From: a virus
Strand: one strand, 5' to 3'
Virus record (IMG/VR): IMGVR_UViG_3300034072_002255
Span: 1-43,690 of that record
DNA length: 43,690 nucleotides
Shown: positions 1 through 6,615 of the stretch, in pieces
Numbering within the stretch: position 1 is the first letter of the stretch
Layout of the letters: the number at the start of each line of letters is the position of its first letter
Position numbers and translations under genes: made by a program
The notes under the pieces: generated by a model
The model's input: only the letters and a program-made list of their open reading frames with translations
The model's database searches: none
Told to the model about the DNA's origin: nothing

Positions 1-954
1 TGTCAGCGTCAGGATGCCGGTCGCCGGGTCAATATCGATACCTTCGATAGAACGTGCAGCATCCAGAACCCAGCATTTACGCGCCGCCTTACTCGCAACG
101 TCGTACTTGATCACCATCCCGCCAGCGTTGTTGGGACCACCTGAGACATAGAGGGAACCGGCTTGATCGTACCAGAGCTGGTCTGGGCTGTCAGTAATCG
201 TCCTCATGGTGAGGCTGGAATCAGCGGTCCCGGTCGTCTTGTCGATCCAGTTGACTGCCCCATTCGTGGCAATAACGATCAACTTATCTCGGGCGATATC
301 GTAAGCGATGCCGTTAGGCAGTGTGTATGATAGCGTTCCACGCAGGACGCCAGTCGGGGACAGTTTGTAAAGAGTGTTTGCCCCATCGGCGATGACACCC
401 CAGACATTATAATCCCCGCCCGAAAGAGGCTCTATGGCCACGCCTTGCGCGCTTGAGTTTGGTAGGCCGAGCGCACTGAAACGAATGTCATGCAGGACTG
501 TTTGTCGATCAGCCGAAAGGTGAACGACGCCTGCGAAGAAGGTTTCCCCGCCAGCGCCGACTTCATTTTTCTTGCCGTGACTGCCTACCCACCAAGTACC
601 ATCAGGGGCCTTCGCCAGACCCGTGCAGGTAAACCCTTTTCCAGTCTCCACATTGGGGATGTCCGGCACTTTTACATTCGTAAGCAGCGTGCTCTTGGCT
701 GTACCATAGAGAATATCATCCGTGCCATCGAACACGATCCGCCCGTTGTTAAGTGTCGGCCACCTTGATGCCGTACTGCCCTGCGCGGTGACACCTGCGG
801 CGCGTGATCCAGCCTTTTCAACTGGATTACCGCTGACTGCGTACGGATCAGATGGAGCCAGCCACGGGCCGACTAGAACTCCATCATAATCGCTAGGCTT
901 GCGGCATAGTGGGCCAATCGCAACATCAATCATCGCAGCATTCAAAGCGCTCAT
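1..954 (-). CDS. Partial beta-propeller tail protein (C-terminus outside window)
   Basis: The frame is open from ATG at 954 to the window edge (318 codons), so the C-terminus is missing. After an N-terminal stretch of about 100 residues, the protein shows repeated short motifs typical of NHL/SMP-30-like propellers, such as GTWWVGSHG, GVAIEP, NGIAYDI and QLWYDQAGSLYVSGG, each about 40 residues apart. It is the last gene of the leftward late operon, overlaps the preceding 58-codon gene by ATGA, and lies downstream of the lysis genes. The position suggests a virion-associated or receptor-binding accessory tail protein. The propeller fold is an inference from the repeat pattern; no catalytic residues were recognised. 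Confidence 0.72.
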   Translation of the reverse strand, partial: MSALNAAMIDVAIGPLCRKPSDYDGVLVGPWLAPSDPYAVSGNPVEKAGSRAAGVTAQGSTASRWPTLNNGRIVFDGTDDILYGTAKSTLLTNVKVPDIPNVETGKGFTCTGLAKAPDGTWWVGSHGKKNEVGAGGETFFAGVVHLSADRQTVLHDIRFSALGLPNSSAQGVAIEPLSGGDYNVWGVIADGANTLYKLSPTGVLRGTLSYTLPNGIAYDIARDKLIVIATNGAVNWIDKTTGTADSSLTMRTITDSPDQLWYDQAGSLYVSGGPNNAGGMVIKYDVASKAARKCWVLDAARSIEGIDIDPATGILTLT

Positions 955-1127
955 GGCGTGTACCCCTCAGGAATAGTCACATACTGGCCCTCAAATCCGG
1001 GCCGTGGATCGGTGATGTATTGGCCTTCAAAGCCGGGGCGCGGGTCTGTGATGGCACCCGCAGGAGCGCCATTGCCGCGCGGTCCAAGACCAAGGCCAAG
1101 CCCACCAGAAAGCGACAACCCACCCAT
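951..1127 (-). CDS. Small glycine-rich protein with a tandem 12-residue repeat
   Basis: This 58-residue ORF starts with ATG in a TAATG overlap with a 15-codon micro-ORF (1127-1174) and ends in an ATGA overlap with the beta-propeller gene. The N-terminal third is Gly/Leu-rich (GLGLGLGP). The C-terminal half carries two consecutive copies of TDPRPGFEGQY. No family was recognised. Tight coupling on both sides supports translation. Its place between the spanins and the propeller protein suggests an accessory tail or assembly role, but the sequence shows no function. Confidence 0.55.
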   Translation of the reverse strand: MGGLSLSGGLGLGLGPRGNGAPAGAITDPRPGFEGQYITDPRPGFEGQYVTIPEGYTP

Positions 1128-1173
1128 TACGCCGATGCCTTCGGCTTAAGGCCCAAGCCCAACCCAATGCCCA

Positions 1174-1437
1174 TCACATTGCCTCCGACCAAGCGCGCAC
1201 GCCTGAAACCTTGGCGGCGCAATCTCCCCAAGCCGAACGCAGCGAGAGGATGTAATCCAACACAAGCGCATCACGCTTTGCCTGTTGATCCTGCCCCGGA
1301 AGGTCAGGCGCGATTGGCTCTGCGGCGCATGTAAGCAAGTCAGCGGGAGGCTTCACGGTTTCCACCCTTGCTTGCCCGCAGGCTGTCAAGACCGCGCTTG
1401 AGAGGATCGTCAGAACCAGCGGCAGCGTTACGCGCAT
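1174..1437 (-). CDS. Rz1-like outer-membrane spanin (o-spanin lipoprotein)
   Basis: This 87-residue protein has an N-terminal signal (RVTLPLVLTILSSAV) and a lipobox, LTAC, so Cys is the expected lipidated first residue after cleavage. The mature part contains the proline pairs usual in o-spanins. It begins inside the i-spanin gene in a different frame (overlap 1340-1437), the classic Rz/Rz1 arrangement. ATG at 1437 is preferred because AAGGA lies 8 bases upstream; an in-frame ATG at 1458 would add MSKKETP. With the i-spanin it should bridge the periplasm and fuse the inner and outer membranes at the end of lysis. Confidence 0.82.
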   Translation of the reverse strand: MRVTLPLVLTILSSAVLTACGQARVETVKPPADLLTCAAEPIAPDLPGQDQQAKRDALVLDYILSLRSAWGDCAAKVSGVRAWSEAM

Positions 1438-1654
1438 CGGTGTTTCCTTTTTCGACATTGGCAGCTTCCGAGGCCGCGATTTGCCCCGCCACATCATCGG
1501 CCACGCTATCCATGCGCTGGGCCTCTGCGGCGTCCTCTGCGCGGGCCTTTTCCACTTGCGCGGATACATAGACCCGGAAGGCGATAAACAGCGCCAGAGC
1601 GGCCCCTAGGGCAAGCAAGGGCACACGGAAGCGGATAAGCAGCGGGATCACCAT
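1340..1654 (-). CDS. Rz-like inner-membrane spanin (i-spanin)
   Basis: The 104-residue protein has one N-terminal membrane helix (residues about 4-28, ending FRVYVSA). Behind it is a charged, Ala/Glu-rich helical periplasmic stretch that can form a coiled coil. This is the i-spanin layout, and the o-spanin gene is embedded in its 3' part in another frame. The ATG at 1654 overlaps the end of the upstream gene by 7 bases. It should pair with the o-spanin lipoprotein in the last lysis step. The assignment rests on topology and gene order rather than on strong sequence identity. Confidence 0.78.
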   Translation of the reverse strand: MVIPLLIRFRVPLLALGAALALFIAFRVYVSAQVEKARAEDAAEAQRMDSVADDVAGQIAASEAANVEKGNTDARNAAAGSDDPLKRGLDSLRASKGGNREASR

Positions 1655-1845
1655 TCATCCCTCCGCCCGAAGCCGATGGCGCGCGGCTCACGCCAAATCT
1701 CTTCGCCTTGTGCATCGAGCAGGCCGGTGAATGTAGGCACATGCTCATCGACGGTCGGCGTGTGGTCTTGCGGTTTGCCGTAGTGGTCGTTCTCGACATA
1801 CAGCGTGGCGCGGACGGGGCGGCGCTTGATGAAGTAGCGGCTCAT
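1648..1845 (-). CDS. Hypothetical protein in the lysis cassette
   Basis: This 65-residue basic protein begins MSRYFIKRRPVRATLYVEN and contains no signal or membrane segment. Four-base overlaps tie it to the holin-like gene upstream and it overlaps the i-spanin downstream, so it is clearly part of the lysis operon. I do not recognise a family. Its conservation of position suggests a small accessory protein co-expressed with lysis functions. Confidence 0.65.
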   Translation of the reverse strand: MSRYFIKRRPVRATLYVENDHYGKPQDHTPTVDEHVPTFTGLLDAQGEEIWREPRAIGFGRRDEW

Positions 1846-2081
1846 TGCCCGGCGTCCTCTGTCGGGACCGGCTGCGATGGCGGATTGTCCACCGTCACAT
1901 TGCGCTGCGAAGGGATGCGCAAGATACCGATCAAGCCGCCAGTGATCGTGCCGAGGCCGAACGTTTCGACCTTGCCAATGATCTCCGGGAACTGCGATGC
2001 AAACCAGAGCGTGCCGATGTAAACGACCAGCAGCGCCACAAGTGTTGCCAGAAACGAAATGATCTGTTCGTGCTGCTTCAT
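1842..2081 (-). CDS. Candidate holin: two-helix membrane protein
   Basis: This short protein (79 residues from ATG 2081) has two hydrophobic segments: residues about 8-28 (IISFLATLVALLVVYIGTLW) and about 42-56 (GLGTITGGLIGIL). A polar Pro-rich tail follows. It lies directly between the endolysin and the spanins. The pattern fits a class II holin, which would permeabilise the inner membrane to release the endolysin. ATG 2081 is preferred to GTG 2090 because an AAGGGG ribosome site lies 8 bases before it. Holins share little sequence, so the call is by topology and context. Confidence 0.66.
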   Translation of the reverse strand: MKQHEQIISFLATLVALLVVYIGTLWFASQFPEIIGKVETFGLGTITGGLIGILRIPSQRNVTVDNPPSQPVPTEDAGQ

Positions 2082-2656
2082 GCTAACCACCCCTTGATCT
2101 TCGCCAGATGCGCCTTGCGGTCATCGAAGCCGTTCAAGCCGCCATTGATTGCCTTGGTGATGGCCGTCACGTTGTCGGCATCAGCGAGAGCGTTCAGGTC
2201 GCGGCTATTCCAGTATTCGAGCGCCAAATGCAGACCGATGGATGGGTTAGCGGCAATCTCAGGCGCGCTCTCGATATCAATGCCGATCTTGCGACCGAAC
2301 CGGCGGTAGTTGGCCCTACCAGTTAGCTGCAAAGGTCCACGGCCTTTATAGCGCTTGCCATCTCCCGGTTGCGTGTTGCCAAGGTCTGCGCGGCCTTCAT
2401 ACGCCTGACCGCTGGCGATCTCCTCCATGTAGCGGAATGAGCCGCTTTCATGGACAAGCTGCGCCATGAAGTGCGCAAGCCGAAGCGGGCTTTCCATGAT
2501 GCCGTATGCGGGGAAGTGGACGTTCGCAGCGATTGCCAGCGCAGGCGCACGATCTGCCGTTGCCCCCAGCTTGCGGAACAGCGCGGTATAGGTGCCGATG
2601 CCTGCAATGCCGTCAGCAGTCACGCCAAGGATGGTCTGGAGTTTGGTGATGTTCAC
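2078..2656 (-). CDS. GH19-type endolysin (chitinase-like muramidase)
   Basis: The 192-residue protein matches the GH19/COG3179 lysozyme family, which cuts the peptidoglycan glycan backbone. The likely catalytic Glu is in LVHESGSF (Glu70). The family block GRGPLQLTGRANY follows near residues 106-118, with a second acidic region at MEE/YEGRADLG. The first 30 residues (LQTILGVTADGIAGIGT) look like half of a peptidoglycan-binding repeat fused in front. There is no signal peptide, so export should need the holin. The start is GTG, in a GTGA overlap with the upstream membrane-protein gene. Confidence 0.9.
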   Translation of the reverse strand: MNITKLQTILGVTADGIAGIGTYTALFRKLGATADRAPALAIAANVHFPAYGIMESPLRLAHFMAQLVHESGSFRYMEEIASGQAYEGRADLGNTQPGDGKRYKGRGPLQLTGRANYRRFGRKIGIDIESAPEIAANPSIGLHLALEYWNSRDLNALADADNVTAITKAINGGLNGFDDRKAHLAKIKGWLA

Positions 2657-2979
2657 TGGCCATTCCCCCTGTGATAGCCCTCAAGCTGGGTTACCCTGCG
2701 TTCCAGATCGTCCACGCGGACATCCTTCACGGCCCCGCTGGCGATGCGCTCATCAAGCCGCGCCAAGGTTAACTGCATCTGGTTGACGGTACTGACTAGC
2801 CACAGGACGGCAGAGACGAGCAAAGTCACTCCGACACCCACAACCCCCTTCTGGAAGTTCGAAAAACCACTGTCCTTGCGAATTTCAGGATGCTCTGCTG
2901 CGAACTTTACAACAGCCGCTTCAGCTACTTGTTCTGCGATTATGCGGGTCTGTGCCGCGTCACCTGTACTTGTAGGCAC
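2653..2979 (-). CDS. Single-span membrane protein with C-terminal coiled coil (possible second holin/antiholin)
   Basis: The 108-residue protein has a charged N-terminal region, one membrane helix at about residues 46-66 (GVVGVGVTLLVSAVLWLVST) and a C-terminal heptad-like stretch (LDERIASGAVKDVRVDDLERRVTQLE). It starts with GTG directly after the stop of the tail-spike gene (TGAGTG) and overlaps the endolysin. Two adjacent small membrane proteins around an endolysin often act as holin and antiholin. Which is which, or whether this one serves in lysis at all, cannot be told from sequence. Confidence 0.6.
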   Translation of the reverse strand: MPTSTGDAAQTRIIAEQVAEAAVVKFAAEHPEIRKDSGFSNFQKGVVGVGVTLLVSAVLWLVSTVNQMQLTLARLDERIASGAVKDVRVDDLERRVTQLEGYHRGNGQ

Positions 2980-4380
2980 TCACCCGATCCTCCAGTTAGT
3001 GCCATCGCACCGCACCGGCACGATGTTGGAGCCGCCCCCTGCGACCACAGAATTGAACGTCGTTGCATTGGCATCCGAAACGAAGTGACGAGCGCCCGCG
3101 CCGACGTTGGCAGCGGGGAAATTGGCCGTCAGTTTCGCTACGGTGATGGGTGTTGGACGCACGGCATCGGCACGGTTGCCAGAGCCGTTGTAAATGCGTG
3201 CAGGGTCTTGAGCCGCGCCGGTTCCATTCCAGGTGATCGAGTTGTTATCGCCGCCCGCAATCGCCGCAATGTAATCGAGGTTTCCGGTGTCAGAGTAGGC
3301 CGTTACGTCGATGACGTTGTAGTGCGCGCCCATGCCAGCGCCGTCGATCAGCGCCGCCGTGACATCGCTTGCCGTGCCAATATCGCCGCCACCCGTAGCG
3401 GTCAGGGTCACACGGTTATGGCTCGTCCCCTGAACCCCGTTCGCCCCGCCAATGACCACACCAGCCTTTTGGAAGCGGTCAACAGTGGCGTTGATGACGT
3501 TGTAGGACGCGCCGTGGAACAGCTTGACGCCGAAGTAGCAATTGCGCGCCACCACTTCGACGATGTTGCCATCTGAAAACACGTCCAGAGGCTCATAGAC
3601 GTTCTCGGCAACCACCCGGCCAACGTGACCACCATAACCGCGATTGCTTGCCCCGGTTTCGTTCGAGCCTTGCAGGTTTACCGCATCAGTCTGCGTGCCA
3701 TGGGCCGTCAGTGAGGCCGCGCCCTGATAGATGTTCTTGGCGTTCACATCGAAGAACAGGCCGCGCGAGTTCACCCCGCCCACGCGGTTGTTATCGACCG
3801 AAAGCCCGGTGATCTGTAGCGAAGGCAGCGTGTTGCTGTTCGTGTAGATGTCGTGAATGTAAGCCTTGACCGAACCGCCCGTGTTCGTGTTCCACTCGAT
3901 CAGGCCGAACTGGCATTCCTTGAAGCCGGTAATCTCCACATCAAGCCGAACGTTGGTGCTGGATTGTACCCAGATCGCATTGCAGGTGCGGATTGCCGCA
4001 TTGCTCTGCATCTCGATCTTGGCTTGCACCGTTACATTGGTCTTGCCGTCAATGAAGATGCCAGCCTTGCCCGTCGTGGTGCCGGTGTAGTCGGCAAAGT
4101 CGAACTTGCCGGTTCCGGTCAGCATCCGCAGAGTACCGCCGCCGATAAACCCGCCATTGTCAGGGATCGTCAGTTGCGAACCGAAGGCATAAGTCTTGGT
4201 CGGAGCGATATAGACCAGCTTGCCGGTGTTGAGTGCCGCCTGCAAAGCCGCTGCGTCATCGGTTGTGCCATTGCCTGCCGCGCCGTTCAAAACCGCGATG
4301 TCAACGAACGGCCAGACAATCGGAATTTCGGCGAGAACCTCGTCAACGATGAGGGATTTAAGGGCGGAATAATAGGTCAT
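2980..4380 (-). CDS. Second tail spike: right-handed beta-helix protein
   Basis: The 466-residue protein has the start of a Pectate_lyase_3-type beta-helix at about residues 28-60 (VAVLNGAAGNGTTDDAAALQ, then an AAL..GK.VYI block). Repeated beta-helix rungs rich in N, G and V follow. It lacks the T7-like attachment domain of its neighbour. It ends with a C-terminal motif shared with that neighbour (ATTFNS, GGGSN.VPV, DGTNW.IG). It probably recognises or cleaves surface polysaccharide and may attach through the first spike. The ATG overlaps the neighbour's stop (TAATG). Confidence 0.82.
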   Translation of the reverse strand: MTYYSALKSLIVDEVLAEIPIVWPFVDIAVLNGAAGNGTTDDAAALQAALNTGKLVYIAPTKTYAFGSQLTIPDNGGFIGGGTLRMLTGTGKFDFADYTGTTTGKAGIFIDGKTNVTVQAKIEMQSNAAIRTCNAIWVQSSTNVRLDVEITGFKECQFGLIEWNTNTGGSVKAYIHDIYTNSNTLPSLQITGLSVDNNRVGGVNSRGLFFDVNAKNIYQGAASLTAHGTQTDAVNLQGSNETGASNRGYGGHVGRVVAENVYEPLDVFSDGNIVEVVARNCYFGVKLFHGASYNVINATVDRFQKAGVVIGGANGVQGTSHNRVTLTATGGGDIGTASDVTAALIDGAGMGAHYNVIDVTAYSDTGNLDYIAAIAGGDNNSITWNGTGAAQDPARIYNGSGNRADAVRPTPITVAKLTANFPAANVGAGARHFVSDANATTFNSVVAGGGSNIVPVRCDGTNWRIG

Positions 4381-6554
4381 TAGCCGATCTTCCAGTTGGT
4401 GCCGTCGAACCAGACAGGGACCGCGTTCGAGCCGCCCCCAGTGACCGTGCTATTGAAGGTCGTGGCATTGGCGTCGGTGACGCACATGCGCGAGCCGAGA
4501 GGCGCAGCACTCGGCAGTTGAGCAACGGTGTAGCTGAAACCCGACGAAGCCCCGGTGACGTGCCCGCGTGACGAGCAGGCAATCATTTCGTTGGGCAGTT
4601 GGCTTGCCGCGTCGTATGCAACATCAGACAAGAAACCGTAGGGCATCTTGTTCCCACCAGTGCCATCCCAGACATGACAGCCGATGAACTTGATGCCGCG
4701 CGGATAGTTGGCTCCCGCGCTGCCCTGCATGATACGGAAGCCGCTGTTGTTCGAGTTGAACGCGCCCGTAGGATTGAAGGCGTAACAACCAGTGAAGACA
4801 ATCCGCTGGGTGTTCTTGCTGGCATCCAGTGGCGTTGTGTTTGGCGAAGCGGCAACAAAGCCGCAGAAGCCGAAGCGCTCAGACACACAGCCGGAAACGG
4901 CAATGTCATGGGCGCAGTTTGCAAACTTGAAGCCGTAAGTTGTCGTCTCGCGGGTGGAGCAACCGGAAACCGCAAGATTGCTATTACCTTCAGTCAATGT
5001 CGCAGTGATCGCCCCAGAGAAGTCAAAGCCCTGGTCGACATCAGCCGCGATGCAACTGGACACCGTGGAATTGAGAACTTCAGCAAAGAGGAAACCGCGC
5101 GAGTACCGTTTTGCCAGTGAGCCAGAAAGGCGGGTTTGTTGATCGCGCGAGATGTTGCCAATGAACGTGACATGCTTCGCCGCCGTCAGGTCAAAGCCGT
5201 TCTGGCAGTCATTGGTCGGATCAGGCGAAGCCGCAACGATACGATCATGGCAGGCGTTGCCCGACACCAAGGAATAGCGAAGCGAACGAAGGTAAAAGCC
5301 AGTTCCATTGCCATTCCCAAACGCACGGCAATTGGTGACGCGGATGTAGTCGACGTAAGTGACGCCCACATTCGACGATGCAATCTTGAGACCACCACGG
5401 CTGCTATCGTCCGCGCTCCCGGCATTCTCGACAGTGCCGAGGTCAAAGGTGCAATTGTCGACAAAGCAGCGCGACTGGTCGATGACAGACAGCAGGAATG
5501 CCTGCGTTGCCATTACAGTAGTGTTGGCCCATTTCAGATTAGCGTTGCGCAGGCCCTTGAAGGTCGAAGGAACCAAGGCAGTCCCGATCGCATAAGTGCG
5601 GCCATTGCCATCAACCACCCGGCCAGACTGCAGCGCGCGAAGCATAGGCGTGTAATCATCCGTCACACCATCGCCGACCGCGCCGAAATCCTCAGGCGAT
5701 ACCGTATCGCGCAACTTGCTTTGTGCCGTGCGCGCGACTGCATTGGTGAGGCTATGAATGAAGCCGACAAGAGCCGAACCGCCAGAGACGGCAAGGCTAG
5801 CGTTTACGTCAGCTATGACATCGCCAGCGACACCATCAACCAGTGCCGCCAACATTGCCGCCGTGGCAATCTCCGCCTTGGGCACAGCAGAACTACCGGA
5901 GCGCAGATAGATGCGGAGGCGTTCATCCTCCCACGTTACAAACGTCTCACCGTCAGCCACACCCGCAACGCCAGCATCCGCGTCATCGAAAAGCAGACCG
6001 GCAGCAATCATAGCAATGATCGTCGACAACGTTTCAGCCAAGGCAGCACTTGCCGCAGCCGGTGCCGCGAAGTCATCGACAGAGATTGTCGAGGGCGCAC
6101 CATCGTCAGCAAAGAACAGCGCCTTGTTTGCACGATCGGTAGAGGCAGGCAGGACAAAGCCACCTTCATCGATCGGCGCACGCAATGCACGGTCAGTTTC
6201 GCGCTTTAGTATTTGATCGCGCAGCGCGGCACGGTCGTTGGTGTTGTTGACTGCGGACGCCCGCCATGCAGAGCCATCAGCAAAGGAAGTCTGTTGAACG
6301 AAGTCGACATCAAGATATGGAATGACCTTGACGCCTGAAGCCGGAGCCACAGCAAAGGTGACAGTCCCGGTCGACGGGACCGGCCCGGAAAACCCTACGG
6401 TATAGCCAGTAGCGACCGTCTCGGTGCCGTCAGTGGCGCGCAGAAGCACCGCCACATCAGCCGCCGCCAACGCTTGAAACGTGAAGGGGAATGAGGTCGT
6501 GGAGCCGTTAGCGGTATATGGCCCCGAAAATGCGTTGGTCGTGCTGACAGCCAT
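4380..6554 (-). CDS. Tail spike/fibre with T7-gp17-like N-terminus and beta-helix
   Basis: The 724-residue protein has an N-terminal virion-attachment domain like the T7 tail fibre (residues about 1-130: FPFTFQALAAADVAVLL, then DRAALRDQILKRETDRALR). An Ala-rich connector follows, then a pectate-lyase-type beta-helix starting near residue 288 (EDFGAVGDGVTDD). The C-terminus ends in the ATTFNS/GGGSN/DGTNWKIG motif. It should bind host surface glycans and may hydrolyse them. Its leader contains the GCGATTCAA-N18-TA signal and a perfect 9-bp hairpin just before the start, so it may be its own transcription unit. Confidence 0.86.
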   Translation of the reverse strand: MAVSTTNAFSGPYTANGSTTSFPFTFQALAAADVAVLLRATDGTETVATGYTVGFSGPVPSTGTVTFAVAPASGVKVIPYLDVDFVQQTSFADGSAWRASAVNNTNDRAALRDQILKRETDRALRAPIDEGGFVLPASTDRANKALFFADDGAPSTISVDDFAAPAAASAALAETLSTIIAMIAAGLLFDDADAGVAGVADGETFVTWEDERLRIYLRSGSSAVPKAEIATAAMLAALVDGVAGDVIADVNASLAVSGGSALVGFIHSLTNAVARTAQSKLRDTVSPEDFGAVGDGVTDDYTPMLRALQSGRVVDGNGRTYAIGTALVPSTFKGLRNANLKWANTTVMATQAFLLSVIDQSRCFVDNCTFDLGTVENAGSADDSSRGGLKIASSNVGVTYVDYIRVTNCRAFGNGNGTGFYLRSLRYSLVSGNACHDRIVAASPDPTNDCQNGFDLTAAKHVTFIGNISRDQQTRLSGSLAKRYSRGFLFAEVLNSTVSSCIAADVDQGFDFSGAITATLTEGNSNLAVSGCSTRETTTYGFKFANCAHDIAVSGCVSERFGFCGFVAASPNTTPLDASKNTQRIVFTGCYAFNPTGAFNSNNSGFRIMQGSAGANYPRGIKFIGCHVWDGTGGNKMPYGFLSDVAYDAASQLPNEMIACSSRGHVTGASSGFSYTVAQLPSAAPLGSRMCVTDANATTFNSTVTGGGSNAVPVWFDGTNWKIG

Positions 6555-6560
6555 AGTAGC

Positions 6561-6581
6561 CCCACAGAAGGTTTCTGCGGG
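6561..6581 (-). promoter_or_regulatory. Leader hairpin before the tail-spike gene
   Basis: The arms 6561-6569 and 6573-6581 pair over 9 bp (one G-U) with a 3-base loop. The 3' arm on the minus strand ends in GTGGGG, the best ribosome-binding sequence for ATG 6554, so the hairpin could mask or position the Shine-Dalgarno. A hairpin in the same place occurs before the gene at 25461-25643. Confidence 0.6.
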
Positions 6582-6583
6582 TT

Positions 6584-6612
6584 TACGGGTCAGCTAGGGG
6601 GGGTTGAATCGC
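6584..6612 (-). promoter_or_regulatory. Promoter-like signal GCGATTCAA-N18-TA (site D)
   Basis: The minus strand reads GCGATTCAA at 6612-6604 and TA at 6585-6584, exactly 18 bases later. It lies in the short gap between the giant ejection-protein gene and the tail spike, with TA 30 bases before the start codon. After the TA comes AACC and a hairpin. Four further copies of the same bipartite pattern occur in the window. Confidence 0.62.
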
Positions 6613-6615
6613 CCG

